Shown here piece by piece: positions 7,541-15,332 of a stretch of DNA of 64,000 nt. Source of the stretch: Chitinophagaceae bacterium. GTDB taxonomy: Bacteria; Bacteroidota; Bacteroidia; Chitinophagales; Chitinophagaceae. The stretch's first letter is position 1; each line of letters begins with the position of its first letter. Where the stretch lies: assembly GCA_019638595.1 (NCBI GenBank), contig JAHBTJ010000008.1, forward strand, positions 1 to 64,000, given 5' to 3'. The notes below the pieces were generated by a model. That model was not told where the DNA came from and did no database searches. It was given only the letters and a program-made list of their open reading frames with translations. The translations under genes and the position numbers were made by a program.

Positions 7541-7804
7541 AATAATGCCCCTTACGGGGCTTTGTTTGGCTTGCGGAGAGACAGGGATTCGAACCCTGGG
7601 TACAGTTGCCCGTACAACGGTTTTCGAGACCGTCCCATTCAACCACTCTGGCATCTCTCCATGCTGTTTCCCGGCTTTCAGGATGCAATGAGTTTTACGG
7701 GCGGCAAAGTAAATAAAAAGATGAGAATAATGCATAATTACTTTGCAAAGGGTCGCCTGCACAAAAACGTTCAACGGCTCTTTACCCAAAATTCGTCTTC
7801 ATAA
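6362..7804 (+). CDS. IS4-family transposase, C-terminus read through tRNA-Ser
   Basis: Residues ~1-75 are the DUF4372-type N-terminal domain (FSGQPVLSQILDVIP, LPLRVHVVSLLYGVFSYCNG). The DDE core follows: first Asp in LKIIDSSTIQLFSE, GIKVHAMMDAFSG, second Asp in WLVFDKAYNVYH, and the Y-x2-R-x3-E-x6-K signature of the IS4 family in YKNRWMIELLFKQIK. The transposase proper ends near SYVELLEFVKDTYKAWRKTN (about codon 390, base 7537). The remaining ~85 codons are the antisense of the tRNA-Ser trailer, the tRNA and its upstream flank (FGLRRDRDSNPG is the antisense T arm), so the native stop has been lost. Catalytic residues look intact, but the right end of the IS is not recognisable. The frame also overlaps the hemerythrin 3' end. 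Confidence 0.85.
   Translation: MSGENKRFSGQPVLSQILDVIPSSLIKSAGRKHNANRYYKKLPLRVHVVSLLYGVFSYCNGLREICEGLLACEGKLLHLGFDKAPARSTPSDANTKRSYLVFETLYYGLLKQYHSFISDSRLKGLSIRNLKIIDSSTIQLFSELLRGVGRNCLDGGRKKGGIKVHAMMDAFSGVTEFVRMTEAREHDRKFLYGLKVPADSWLVFDKAYNVYHQFAKWSKQKVWFVTRMKDNADFHVTKVLVDRTRKKNAKGVLKEQYITVAVKQNGMATERLKLRRITFKTDDGNIYMFITNNFTLETVQIATIYKNRWMIELLFKQIKQNFPLRYFWGESANAVKMQIYCVLIAQLLMVVIRKKAATKKSFANMITVIRLHLMSYVELLEFVKDTYKAWRKTNNAPYGALFGLRRDRDSNPGYSCPYNGFRDRPIQPLWHLSMLFPGFQDAMSFTGGKVNKKMRIMHNYFAKGRLHKNVQRLFTQNSSS
7541..7560 (-). terminator. tRNA-Ser(CGA) trailer terminator
   Basis: On the minus strand, 13 nt after the tRNA, GCCCC-GTAA-GGGGC (7547-7560) forms a short stem followed by ATTATTGGTTTTG. 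The same trailer (GCAAGCCAAACAAAGCCCC then a GGGGC arm) follows the tRNA-Ser at 40683. The IS junction lies immediately beyond it. Confidence 0.6.
7574..7660 (-). tRNA. tRNA-Ser(CGA)
   Basis: 87 nt on the minus strand. Acceptor GGAGAGA pairs with TCTCTCC and is followed by discriminator G; no CCA is encoded. The anticodon arm is ACGGT-CTCGAAA-ACCGT, which gives anticodon CGA (reads UCG). There is a long class II variable arm, as expected for serine, and a T arm CAGGG-TTCGAAT-CCCTG. The 3' end faces the RHS/IS island. Confidence 0.95.
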
Positions 7805-8235
7805 TCATCTTCTTTTTCATTGGAGTGTATTTCCTGTATTTGCCTGCCAATAACATCCAATTGTTCCGCCGGCAGCGTTTTTTCGAGGTAAGGAAATAAT
7901 TCTCTTTCTTCAAAACGTATATGATCATCGAGCTGCTGCGCGAATTGAAGAAACGCGTCAGGAGAAGCATTGGCGCTTAATGAAAGTACCGATGCTTCTA
8001 ATTCCCGGTGTTCCCCGATCGCCTGTGCCGTCATATTGCTTTGCAGCGCACTAAATAAAAAATTTTCTTCCTCTTCAAAATGTTCTTTAAGATGATGGCT
8101 CCAGAAGTATTGTATGTAAGAATGTATTCTCTGCAACGAAATTTCATTCTTAATACCCTGTCTTATTTTCCAGCAACACAACAAACCAAAATGATGATCC
8201 CTGGAAAGAGGTACTATGCTTTCATGCCGTTTCAT
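7771..8235 (-). CDS. Hemerythrin HHE domain protein
   Basis: A 154-residue four-helix-bundle protein with the hemerythrin/HHE pattern: SRDHHFGLLCCWKIR (first His pair), FWSHHLKEHFEEEENFLF (H-x3-H-x4-E type ligands), IGEHRELEASV, then DDHIRFEERELFPYLEKTL. The ligand set fits a diiron site that could bind oxygen or nitric oxide or act in iron-sulphur repair (RIC/YtfE-like), though it lacks the N-terminal ScdA domain of YtfE. It is transcribed divergently from the cytochrome c-nosZ operon across a 175-bp spacer that carries the Crp/Fnr-like palindrome, so it may be co-regulated. A role in nitrogen-oxide protection is inferred from context. Confidence 0.85.
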   Translation of the reverse strand: MKRHESIVPLSRDHHFGLLCCWKIRQGIKNEISLQRIHSYIQYFWSHHLKEHFEEEENFLFSALQSNMTAQAIGEHRELEASVLSLSANASPDAFLQFAQQLDDHIRFEERELFPYLEKTLPAEQLDVIGRQIQEIHSNEKEDDYEDEFWVKSR

Positions 8236-8340
8236 ATTGCGCTTATATTTTTATTTATTCATTGCACTACGTGCTGTTTCCCGCCACAATACATAAAAAG
8301 AAGGCCGGGCAGGAATATAAGCCCCAAATAATAATATTTA

Positions 8341-8358
8341 TTATGACTGGAGTCATAA
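8341..8358. promoter_or_regulatory. Crp/Fnr-type operator upstream of nos
   Basis: TTATGACTGGAGTCATAA is a perfect 8-bp inverted repeat around a GG centre. Its centre (8349.5) lies about 42 bp upstream of the start predicted from the -7 element at 8380-8387, the classic position of a class II Crp/Fnr activator. No -33 element is present, as expected for an activator-dependent promoter. A Crp/Fnr regulator gene lies at 18330-18920. Binding is inferred. Confidence 0.6.
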
Positions 8359-8379
8359 CAGCATCCATCCGGGCAAAAC

Positions 8380-8387
8380 TACTTTTG
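8380..8387 (+). promoter_or_regulatory. -7 promoter element for cytochrome c-nosZ
   Basis: TACTTTTG matches the Bacteroidota -7 consensus TAnnTTTG exactly, with 23 bp to the cytochrome c ATG at 8411. There is no TTTG or TTG at the -33 position; the palindrome at 8341-8358 occupies the upstream region instead. Confidence 0.6.
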
Positions 8388-8410
8388 CCCCGTACTAAAT
8401 GTAATATACA

Positions 8411-8902
8411 ATGAAAACAAGAATAGTAACTGCTCTGGTAATAGCTACTTCCCTGTTTTATATTGCCTGCGGTGGCGGCGGCGACAAAAATGCATCCTCC
8501 CAATCATCCACCCCTGAATCCGAAACAGGGAAAACCGCCGAGCCGTCCAATTACGACCCTAACCGGGGCGAAGGAAAGTTTGATGAAAGTAATGTGGCAA
8601 TGGGTCCTTTAGACGCTGCAATGGCGAGCAAAGGTAAATCCATTTCTGAAACAAAATGCTTTTCATGCCACAAAACAAGTGAAGAAAAGCTGGTTGGCCC
8701 CGGTTGGAAAGGGGTAACCACCAGGCGTTCCGGTCACTGGATCATGAACTTCATTACCAACCCCGATCCTATGATAGACAAAGACCCTGAAGTACAGGCT
8801 CAACTGGAATTATGCCTTGTGCGTATGCCCAATCAAAACCTGGCCGAACAGGAAGCAAGAGATATACTGGAATTTATGCGCCAGAATGACGGTGCTAAAT
8901 AA
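8411..8902 (+). CDS. Monohaem cytochrome c lipoprotein of the nos operon
   Basis: The 163-residue product has a signal peptide ending in a lipobox (SLFYIAC), a Ser/Thr/Glu-rich linker, and one class I cytochrome c domain with the haem motif CFSCH near residue 83 and a candidate Met ligand in LVRMPNQNL. It lies 63 bp upstream of nosZ in the same direction, with no terminator between them. A periplasmic, membrane-tethered c-type cytochrome at this position is common in clade II nos clusters, and it is the likely electron donor to NosZ. Transcription probably starts at the -7 element at 8380 under the palindrome at 8341. Confidence 0.85.
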   Translation: MKTRIVTALVIATSLFYIACGGGGDKNASSQSSTPESETGKTAEPSNYDPNRGEGKFDESNVAMGPLDAAMASKGKSISETKCFSCHKTSEEKLVGPGWKGVTTRRSGHWIMNFITNPDPMIDKDPEVQAQLELCLVRMPNQNLAEQEARDILEFMRQNDGAK

Positions 8903-8965
8903 AAACATACAGAAACCTTGCCCATTCCCCCATTTGTTCAATCTCTAATTTGAAACTCATATTTT

Positions 8966-10939
8966 ATGTTTAATAAAAAGATAATCACCGGCTTACTGGC
9001 AGTAGCCGCGTTATACAGCAGCGCCTGCAAGCCTAAAGGAGCCGATAATGCAGTTAGCGGCGACGCCGCATCTAAAACCTATGTTGCCCCCGGCAAATAC
9101 GATGAGCTGTACAATTTCGTATCAGGAGGTTTCAGCGGACAACTAAGCGTATATGGTTTGCCCAGCGGGCGTTTGCTCCGGGTAATACCGGTATTTTCCG
9201 TAGATCCTGAAAAAGGATGGGGTTACAGCGAAGAAACCAAACCCATGCTCAACACCTCGCATGGATTTGTACCCTGGGATGATTTACACCACGTAGAAAT
9301 GTCAATGAAAGACGGCGTTGCAGATGGTAAATGGGTATTTGTAAATGGTAACAATACTCCCCGCCTGGCCCGTATTGATCTAAAAACTTTCCGTACAGCG
9401 GAGATCATAGAATTACCTAACAGCGGAGGCAACCACAGCTCCCCGTTTGGCACCGAAAACTCGGAATACATTGTAGCCGGCACCCGCTTTAGCGTACCGG
9501 AAGATGGAAGCGCCGGAGATGTGCCCATTGATACTTACAAGGAAAATTTCAAAGGCCACATCAGCTTTGTAAGCATTGATAAAGAGAGCGGGGAAATGAA
9601 CCTGGCCTTCCAGCTAAAAACACCCGGACTTAATTTTGACCTGGCACGTGCGGGCAAAGGAAAATCGCATGGCTGGTTTTTCTTTAGCTGCTACAACTCC
9701 GAGCAGGCAAATACTTTGCTGGAAGTAAACGCTTCGCAAAACGACAAGGATTTTATTATGGCGGTAAACTGGAAAAAGGCGGAGGAGTATGTAAAAGCCG
9801 GCAAAGGAAAGAAACAGGCAGTAAAATATGCACACAATAAATACAATGAGGAAACACATACCGGCACTTCGGAAATAAAAAATGAAGTAACCGTGCTGGA
9901 TATAGCCGAATTCCCCGACATTGTATATTTCATTCCCTGCCCCAAATCGCCGCATGGCTGCGATGTGGATCCTACCGGCGAATATATTGTAGGAAGCGGT
10001 AAACTGGCAGCTTTATTACCTGTTTTCAGCTTCGACAAAATCCAAAAAGCCATTGCCGACCAGGCGTTTGAACAGGATAAATATTCCGGTATTCCCGTTA
10101 TTAAGTATGAAGCCGCCTTATACGGCGAAGTGCAAAAACCAGGCTTAGGCCCGTTGCATACTGAATTTGACGCAGATGGAAATGCCTATACTTCATTCTT
10201 CGTTTCTTCAGAAGTGGTAAAATGGAATATCAAAGACCTGAAAGTATTAGACAGGCAGCCTACTTATTATTCCGTAGGACACCTGATGGTTCCGGGAGGT
10301 AATACCAAAAAACCTTTTGGAAAATACCTGGTAGCCTACAATAAAATTACCAAAGACCGCTACCTGCCTACAGGCCCCGAGCTTTCCCAAAGCGCTCAAC
10401 TATACGATATCAGCGGCGAAAAAATGCAGCTTATCCTCGATTTCCCGACTATTGGCGAACCGCATTATGCCCAGGCTATACCGGCAGACCTGATCAAAGA
10501 AAAACAATTGAAGATCTATGACATCAATGCCAACAAGCACCCGTATGCTGCTAAAGGCGAAGGCGAAGCCAAAGTTGTGCGGGAAGGCAACAAGGTGCAT
10601 GTATATCTTACCGCCATCCGTTCTCACTTTGCCCCCGATAATATTGAAGGCGTGCAATTGGGTGACGAGGTTTATTTTCATGTTACCAATCTTGAGCAGG
10701 ACTGGGATGTGCCACATGGCTTTGGGGTAAAAGGCGCCAACAATGGCGAACTATTGATAATGCCGGGCGAAACGCTTACTTTAAAATGGGTTCCCGACCG
10801 TACAGGCATTTTCCCTATATACTGCACCGATTTCTGTTCGGCTTTGCACCAGGAAATGTCGGGATATGTAAGAGTATCTCCTAAAGGAAGTAATACACCC
10901 CTAAAATTTAGCTTGGGCAACAAAGCTGCTGCTAAATAA
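8966..10939 (+). CDS. nosZ: Nitrous-oxide reductase, clade II (Sec-type)
   Basis: NosZ reduces N2O to N2 in the periplasm. The 657-residue protein has the seven-bladed propeller with CuZ histidine motifs (DDLHHVEMS, GGNHSSPF, CPKSPHGCDVDP, GPLHTEFDADG, VGHLMVPGG). The C-terminal cupredoxin domain has the CuA ligands (VTNLEQDWDVPHGF and CTDFCSALHQEM, i.e. C-x3-C-x3-H-x2-M, near residue 618). The N-terminus is a Sec signal (ITGLLAVAALYSSAC) without a twin-arginine motif, which marks the clade II or 'atypical' type. The signal ends at a Cys in a lipobox-like context, so the enzyme may be lipid-anchored. It is the second gene of an operon with the cytochrome c. A strong hairpin terminator follows. 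Confidence 0.97.
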   Translation: MFNKKIITGLLAVAALYSSACKPKGADNAVSGDAASKTYVAPGKYDELYNFVSGGFSGQLSVYGLPSGRLLRVIPVFSVDPEKGWGYSEETKPMLNTSHGFVPWDDLHHVEMSMKDGVADGKWVFVNGNNTPRLARIDLKTFRTAEIIELPNSGGNHSSPFGTENSEYIVAGTRFSVPEDGSAGDVPIDTYKENFKGHISFVSIDKESGEMNLAFQLKTPGLNFDLARAGKGKSHGWFFFSCYNSEQANTLLEVNASQNDKDFIMAVNWKKAEEYVKAGKGKKQAVKYAHNKYNEETHTGTSEIKNEVTVLDIAEFPDIVYFIPCPKSPHGCDVDPTGEYIVGSGKLAALLPVFSFDKIQKAIADQAFEQDKYSGIPVIKYEAALYGEVQKPGLGPLHTEFDADGNAYTSFFVSSEVVKWNIKDLKVLDRQPTYYSVGHLMVPGGNTKKPFGKYLVAYNKITKDRYLPTGPELSQSAQLYDISGEKMQLILDFPTIGEPHYAQAIPADLIKEKQLKIYDINANKHPYAAKGEGEAKVVREGNKVHVYLTAIRSHFAPDNIEGVQLGDEVYFHVTNLEQDWDVPHGFGVKGANNGELLIMPGETLTLKWVPDRTGIFPIYCTDFCSALHQEMSGYVRVSPKGSNTPLKFSLGNKAAAK

Positions 10940-10985
10940 AGAAAGAATGACAGATTGATCCTGATCTATAATTCTTAACTTCATA

Positions 10986-11023
10986 AAAAGGGCAGCATGT
11001 TTTAAAACATATTGCCCTTTTTA
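10986..11023. terminator. Terminator after nosZ
   Basis: GGGCAGCATGTTTT directly followed by AAAACATATTGCCC (about 10990-11017) makes a long stem, flanked by A's on the left and TTTTTATTT on the right, so it would work in both directions. It separates cytochrome c-nosZ from the nosL operon. Confidence 0.85.
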
Positions 11024-11118
11024 TTTACTATTTAATTTAAGCCGTTGCACACAACCAAACAAAAACACCACCCAACTCAATTGCCTGCCCTTTACCTTTC
11101 GAGGGAAAAATAATTGTT

Positions 11119-12153
11119 ATGAATAAGAAGATATCTCCCTTTTCAAAAATACTCCTGATAGGAGCTGCTATAGCATTGGTCATTTCCCTTTTTGTTCCTA
11201 TCTGGAGCATATATTTAGACGCTCCGCAATACCCCGAAGGGCTAAGCCTTCAAATATGGGCAAATGCCATAGCCGGAGATGTAGATATCATTAACGGGCT
11301 GAACCATTACATAGGCATGAAAACATTGCATACCAAAGACTTTATTGAATTTACCGTTCTGCCCTATCTTATCGCCGGCTATGCCCTGCTGTTTTTTATA
11401 GTAGCGCTTGCGGGCCGCAAAAAGTGGCTGTATATAACACTTGTTGCCTTTATAATATTTGGTATTGTTGCTATGGTGGATTTTTGGAAATGGGAATACG
11501 ATTACGGTCATAACCTCGATCCCAATGCCGCTATCAAGGTACCGGGAATGGCCTATCAGCCCCCGTTAATAGGATTTAAGCAATTGCTCAACTTTGGCGC
11601 TTATTCCATACCCGATACGGGTGGCTGGCTGTTTATAGGCGCCGGGGTACTGCTGCTGATAGCAGTTTTTAAAGAGGGTAAGTTTTTTCGCAAAAAACAA
11701 AACGCCGCAATGCTGGCCGGTTTAACAGCTACGTTATTTTTTACTTCGTGCAATAACAGCGGCCCTGAACCCATCAACTTACATAAAGACGCCTGCGAAT
11801 ATTGTAAAATGTCGGTTGCCGACGGGCGGTTTGCCACAGAAATCATTACTAAAAAAGGAAGGGTATATAAATTCGACGACCTGGGTTGTATGCTAAGCTA
11901 TTCCGGCACACTGGGAGCGGAAAACATTGAAAAATATTATGTAGGCGATTATACAAAAGAAAACACTTTACTGGACGCCGCTACCGCCTGGTATGTTAGC
12001 AACGAGGCCTTTAAAAGCCCTATGAATGGCAACACAGCCGCCTTTGCAAACAGGGAAGCGGCAATGCAAACAGCGGAACAATATCAAACCACAGCGCTCA
12101 ACTGGAGTGAGCTGATCAACAACAACAATAGCGGGGATGCGCATCAACATTAA
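11119..12153 (+). CDS. nosL: NosL copper chaperone fused to an N-terminal membrane domain
   Basis: Residues ~1-190 hold four hydrophobic helices (about 10-30, 78-98, 104-124 and 172-188) with a periplasmic loop rich in aromatic residues. Residues ~195-212 look like an embedded lipoprotein signal (AAMLAGLTATLFFTSC). From ~215 onward is NosL: DACEYCKMSVADGRFATEI (C-x2-C-x-M copper site near residue 225), KKGRVYKFDDLGCM and a closing EAAMQTAEQY region. NosL delivers Cu(I) for CuZ assembly in NosZ. The internal signal and lipobox suggest two once separate genes became fused. It starts 179 bp after nosZ and overlaps nosD by 17 bp, heading a nosL-nosD-nosF-nosY operon. Confidence 0.85.
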   Translation: MNKKISPFSKILLIGAAIALVISLFVPIWSIYLDAPQYPEGLSLQIWANAIAGDVDIINGLNHYIGMKTLHTKDFIEFTVLPYLIAGYALLFFIVALAGRKKWLYITLVAFIIFGIVAMVDFWKWEYDYGHNLDPNAAIKVPGMAYQPPLIGFKQLLNFGAYSIPDTGGWLFIGAGVLLLIAVFKEGKFFRKKQNAAMLAGLTATLFFTSCNNSGPEPINLHKDACEYCKMSVADGRFATEIITKKGRVYKFDDLGCMLSYSGTLGAENIEKYYVGDYTKENTLLDAATAWYVSNEAFKSPMNGNTAAFANREAAMQTAEQYQTTALNWSELINNNNSGDAHQH

Positions 12154-13396
12154 TTTAGCACGTAAACTCGTTTTTATTTATTGCCTGGTTTGTTTCGTAC
12201 ATCAACATTCCTTGTCAACCATCTTATATGTAGGCGAAAAAGAGCAGTTCTCCGGCATAAAAAAGGCCCTGGCGGCCAGCAACAACGGCGATACCATTAT
12301 AATTACCAAAGGAATTTATAAAGAAGGCAATATTGTTATTGATAAATCTGTTTGCCTGCTGGGCAGGGATATGCCGGTGCTGGATGGCGAGCTGAAATAC
12401 GAGATCCTGTCTATAAAGAAAGACTCTGTAACCATAAAAGGATTACGGCTACAAAATTCGGGAAGATCTGCCATGAATGACCCGGGGGCAATTAAAATAT
12501 ACAATGCAAGTTATATACTCATAGAGAACAATTACCTGCATAACAATTTTTTTGGCATCTTTCTGCAATATGCTACTCATTGCATTATAAAGAATAATAC
12601 GCTAAAGGCCTCGCAAAAAGAAGAGTATCAGTCCGGCAACGGCATTCATTGCTGGAAAAGCGATAGCCTGCAGGTTATTGGTAACCGGATTTATGGTCAT
12701 CGCGATGGTATTTATTTTGAATTTGTTACCCATTCCGTTATATGGCGCAATATCGCCCACTTTAACCTGCGCTATGGCTTACACTTCATGTTTTCGCACC
12801 AGAATGCCTACATAACAAACTACTTTAAAAGCAATGGTGCCGGTGTGGCGGTAATGTTCACCAAAAAGGTAATAATGATCAATAATACCTTTGAAGAAAA
12901 CTGGGGCGATGCGGCATACGGGGTATTGTTTAAAGAATTGTCAGACTGTTATCTTTCGGGAAACAGGTTTTACCGCAATACCACAGGTATTTTCTTTGAT
13001 GGATCGAACAGGATCACTGCAGAGCGAAACCTGTTCAAATCAAATGGGTGGGGTATGAGGATACAGGCAAATTGCATGGATAATAAAATTTCCAGGAATA
13101 ATTTTATGGGAAATATTTTTGACGTAACTACCAATGGTACGCTCACGCTCAACGAATTCAGTGAAAACTACTGGGATAAATATGAAGGTTATGATCTGGA
13201 CAAAGACAAGATCGGGGATGTGCCGTTCCATCCCTTAAGCTTATTTTCTGTTATAGTAGAACGAAATCCACCTGCGATGTTGTTGTTCCGGAGTTTCATG
13301 GTAAGTCTTATGGATAAATCTGAAAAAATAGTACCGAGCCTTACACCGGAAACGTTTGTAGACAATAAGCCTTGCATGGTACCCCATGATATATGA
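12137..13396 (+). CDS. nosD: NosD copper-maturation protein (periplasmic beta-helix)
   Basis: 419 residues with a signal peptide (LVFIYCLVCFVHQHSLS), followed by right-handed beta-helix repeats of the carbohydrate-binding/sugar-hydrolase (CASH, NosD) type: VTIKGLRLQNSG, YILIENNYLHNN, CIIKNNTLKAS, LQVIGNRIYGHRDGIYFEFV, VIMINNTFEENW, ITAERNLFKSNGWGMRIQ. It closes with the conserved FSENYWDKYEGYDLDKDKIGDVP motif. NosD works with NosF and NosY in supplying the CuZ sulphide/copper centre. It overlaps nosL by 17 bp and nosF by 4 bp, so translation is probably coupled. Confidence 0.93.
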   Translation: MRININLARKLVFIYCLVCFVHQHSLSTILYVGEKEQFSGIKKALAASNNGDTIIITKGIYKEGNIVIDKSVCLLGRDMPVLDGELKYEILSIKKDSVTIKGLRLQNSGRSAMNDPGAIKIYNASYILIENNYLHNNFFGIFLQYATHCIIKNNTLKASQKEEYQSGNGIHCWKSDSLQVIGNRIYGHRDGIYFEFVTHSVIWRNIAHFNLRYGLHFMFSHQNAYITNYFKSNGAGVAVMFTKKVIMINNTFEENWGDAAYGVLFKELSDCYLSGNRFYRNTTGIFFDGSNRITAERNLFKSNGWGMRIQANCMDNKISRNNFMGNIFDVTTNGTLTLNEFSENYWDKYEGYDLDKDKIGDVPFHPLSLFSVIVERNPPAMLLFRSFMVSLMDKSEKIVPSLTPETFVDNKPCMVPHDI

Positions 13397-14103
13397 TTAC
13401 GATAAAAAATATAAGCAAACAATTTGGCAGGCTGCCGGCATTGAATAATTTGAACCTGGAGCTCAGGCAAGGCGAATGTATAGCGCTGATAGGGCCCAAT
13501 GGCTGCGGTAAAACTACCCTTATAAAATCAATCCTGGGAATGGTTCTGCCCAACGAAGGAACTATTCTTTTTAATGAAAAAGACATCAGGAACGACAACG
13601 AATACAGGCGCAGCATTGGTTATATGCCGCAAATTGGCCGCTACCCCGAGAATATGACGGTGGGGCAGGTAATAGATATGATAAAAGGCATCCGCAACAG
13701 CGATGAGCAAACAGACGAAGAGTTATATGACCAGTTTGAGATCGGGAACATGCTGCATAAAAAAATGAGAACGCTCAGCGGGGGAACCACTCAAAAGGTA
13801 AGCGCCGTATTGGCCTTTTTGTTTTCTCCGAAGGTGTTAATACTGGATGAACCTACGGCAGGGCTTGATCCTATAGCGTCTGAAATTTTAAAAAACAAAA
13901 TCATCAAAGCCAAAAGTAAAGGCTGCCTTATACTGATCACATCGCATTTATTGAGCGAACTGGAAGGTGTTGCCAGCCAGGTAATTTATATGCAGGATGG
14001 TAAATTAATATTTCACCAGGACGTAAAGGCGTTAAAGACAGCCACAGGGCAGGATACGATTGCCAAGTCTATTGTACAACTGCTAAAAAGAGACAGGGCA
14101 TGA
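13393..14103 (+). CDS. nosF: NosF, ABC transporter ATPase of the nos system
   Basis: 236 residues with a full ABC ATPase motif set: Walker A GPNGCGKTT, Q-loop YMPQIGRYPENMTV, signature LSGGTTQK, Walker B VLILDEPTAGLDP and switch His in ITSHLLSELE. The GGTTQK signature is characteristic of NosF-like ATPases. It powers the NosDFY complex that helps build the CuZ centre. The ATG overlaps the nosD stop by 4 bp, and its own stop overlaps nosY by 4 bp. Confidence 0.95.
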   Translation: MITIKNISKQFGRLPALNNLNLELRQGECIALIGPNGCGKTTLIKSILGMVLPNEGTILFNEKDIRNDNEYRRSIGYMPQIGRYPENMTVGQVIDMIKGIRNSDEQTDEELYDQFEIGNMLHKKMRTLSGGTTQKVSAVLAFLFSPKVLILDEPTAGLDPIASEILKNKIIKAKSKGCLILITSHLLSELEGVASQVIYMQDGKLIFHQDVKALKTATGQDTIAKSIVQLLKRDRA

Positions 14104-14867
14104 GAAGAATTTTAAAATACGTAATACTGGACATTATAAAAAATAAAACGATCATAGCATATACGATCATGCTTGCATTGTTTTCGTGGGGTACTTTCGC
14201 CCTGGAAGACAATGTATCGAAGAGCCTGCTCAGCCTGCTCAATATTATATTGCTGATAGTGCCGCTGATGTCGGTGCTGTTTGCCACCATTTACGTATAC
14301 AACAGCAGTGAGTTTATTGAGCTGTTGGTAAGTCAGCCTGTTAAACGAAGTAAAATATGGAATGCTTTATTTACCGGGCTGTCCATCAGCCTGATCATTG
14401 CCTACCTAGTAGGTGCAGGCATTCCATTGCTGCTGTTTTCCGATACGGGAACAGCATTGATCATGATCGCGGCGGGATCTTTGCTATCTGCCATTTTTGT
14501 AGCTGTTGCTTTTTTAAGCAGCATCATTACAAGAGATAAAGCAAAGGGGATTGGTATTTCTATAATGCTGTGGCTGTACTTTTCTTTGCTGTTCGACGGG
14601 TTGGTCTTGTTCCTGTTTTTCCAGTTTTCAGACTATCCTATTGAAAAAATTGTAGTGCTGCTGAGCGCATTAAGTCCCGTAGACCTGTTTCGCATATTGG
14701 TTTTATTACAGCTCGATATATCTGATATGATGGGCTACGCGGGAGCTGTTTTTGAAAAATTCTTTGGCAATCAATGGGGACTCCTGATATCATTTACACT
14801 ACTGGCACTGTGGATCATAATTCCATTTTACCTGTCGTTAAAAAAATTCAAAAAGAAAAACCTGTAA
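14100..14867 (+). CDS. nosY: NosY, ABC permease of the nos system
   Basis: 255 residues with six predicted membrane helices and the NosY pattern: an N-terminal helix after KYVILDIIKNKTIIAYTI, the ABC-2-type loop VYNSSEFIELLVSQPVKRSKIW, and SSIITRDKAKGIGISIMLW. It is the membrane partner of NosF; with NosD it is thought to move a sulphur- or copper-containing species. It overlaps nosF by 4 bp and is the last gene of the nosLDFY run. A truncated haemoglobin follows after 51 bp in the same direction. Confidence 0.92.
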   Translation: MRRILKYVILDIIKNKTIIAYTIMLALFSWGTFALEDNVSKSLLSLLNIILLIVPLMSVLFATIYVYNSSEFIELLVSQPVKRSKIWNALFTGLSISLIIAYLVGAGIPLLLFSDTGTALIMIAAGSLLSAIFVAVAFLSSIITRDKAKGIGISIMLWLYFSLLFDGLVLFLFFQFSDYPIEKIVVLLSALSPVDLFRILVLLQLDISDMMGYAGAVFEKFFGNQWGLLISFTLLALWIIIPFYLSLKKFKKKNL

Positions 14868-14918
14868 CAATCAATGAAATGAGATCAGGGATGACCTGTT
14901 AGAGTAAAATAAAAAATC

Positions 14919-15284
14919 ATGAAACCAGATATCGCAAGCAGAGCAGACATAGAGAAAGTGGTTCATCTTTTTTACGATAAGGTTAAGACGGACGAAGTCA
15001 TCAGTTTCTTCTTCTTTAAGGTAATTCCTATAGATTGGGAACAACACATGTCCGTAATGTGCTCTTTTTGGGAAAATGTTCTTTTTTTCACCGGGCACTA
15101 CGAAGGAAACCCGCTGGTAACCCACCGCAGGATCCATCAGCGCCACCCTACCCAGGCAGAACATTTTAACCGCTGGCTTGTGCTTTTTAATGAAACCGTA
15201 GACAGCTTATTCAGCGGCCCCAATACCGATAAGATGAAACAACACGCAAAATCAATAGCGGCAGTAATGCAGCAAAAGCTATAA
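14919..15284 (+). CDS. Group III truncated haemoglobin
   Basis: 121 residues with the TrHb3 pattern: IEKVVHLFYDKVKTDEVISFFF, WEQHMSVMCSFWENVLFF, GNPLVTHRRIH, and the F-helix region TQAEHFNRWLVLFNETVDSLFSGP, whose His is the likely proximal haem ligand. Such globins bind NO or O2; a role in NO detoxification is often proposed for group III but is not proved. It lies 51 bp after nosY and may be co-transcribed. A second paralogue lies at 19092-19487, so the two globins bracket the nitrogen-oxide module. There is no obvious terminator between nosY and this gene. Confidence 0.9.
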   Translation: MKPDIASRADIEKVVHLFYDKVKTDEVISFFFFKVIPIDWEQHMSVMCSFWENVLFFTGHYEGNPLVTHRRIHQRHPTQAEHFNRWLVLFNETVDSLFSGPNTDKMKQHAKSIAAVMQQKL

Positions 15285-15332
15285 TACCGGCCTGCTTTTA
15301 TATTTGGAAAGAACGACCCGCAAACAGCTCCG

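Noticed and set aside
7467-7789. Minus-strand open frames over the tRNA-Ser(CGA) region
   Set aside because: They are translations of the tRNA and its flanks; the tRNA structure explains the sequence.
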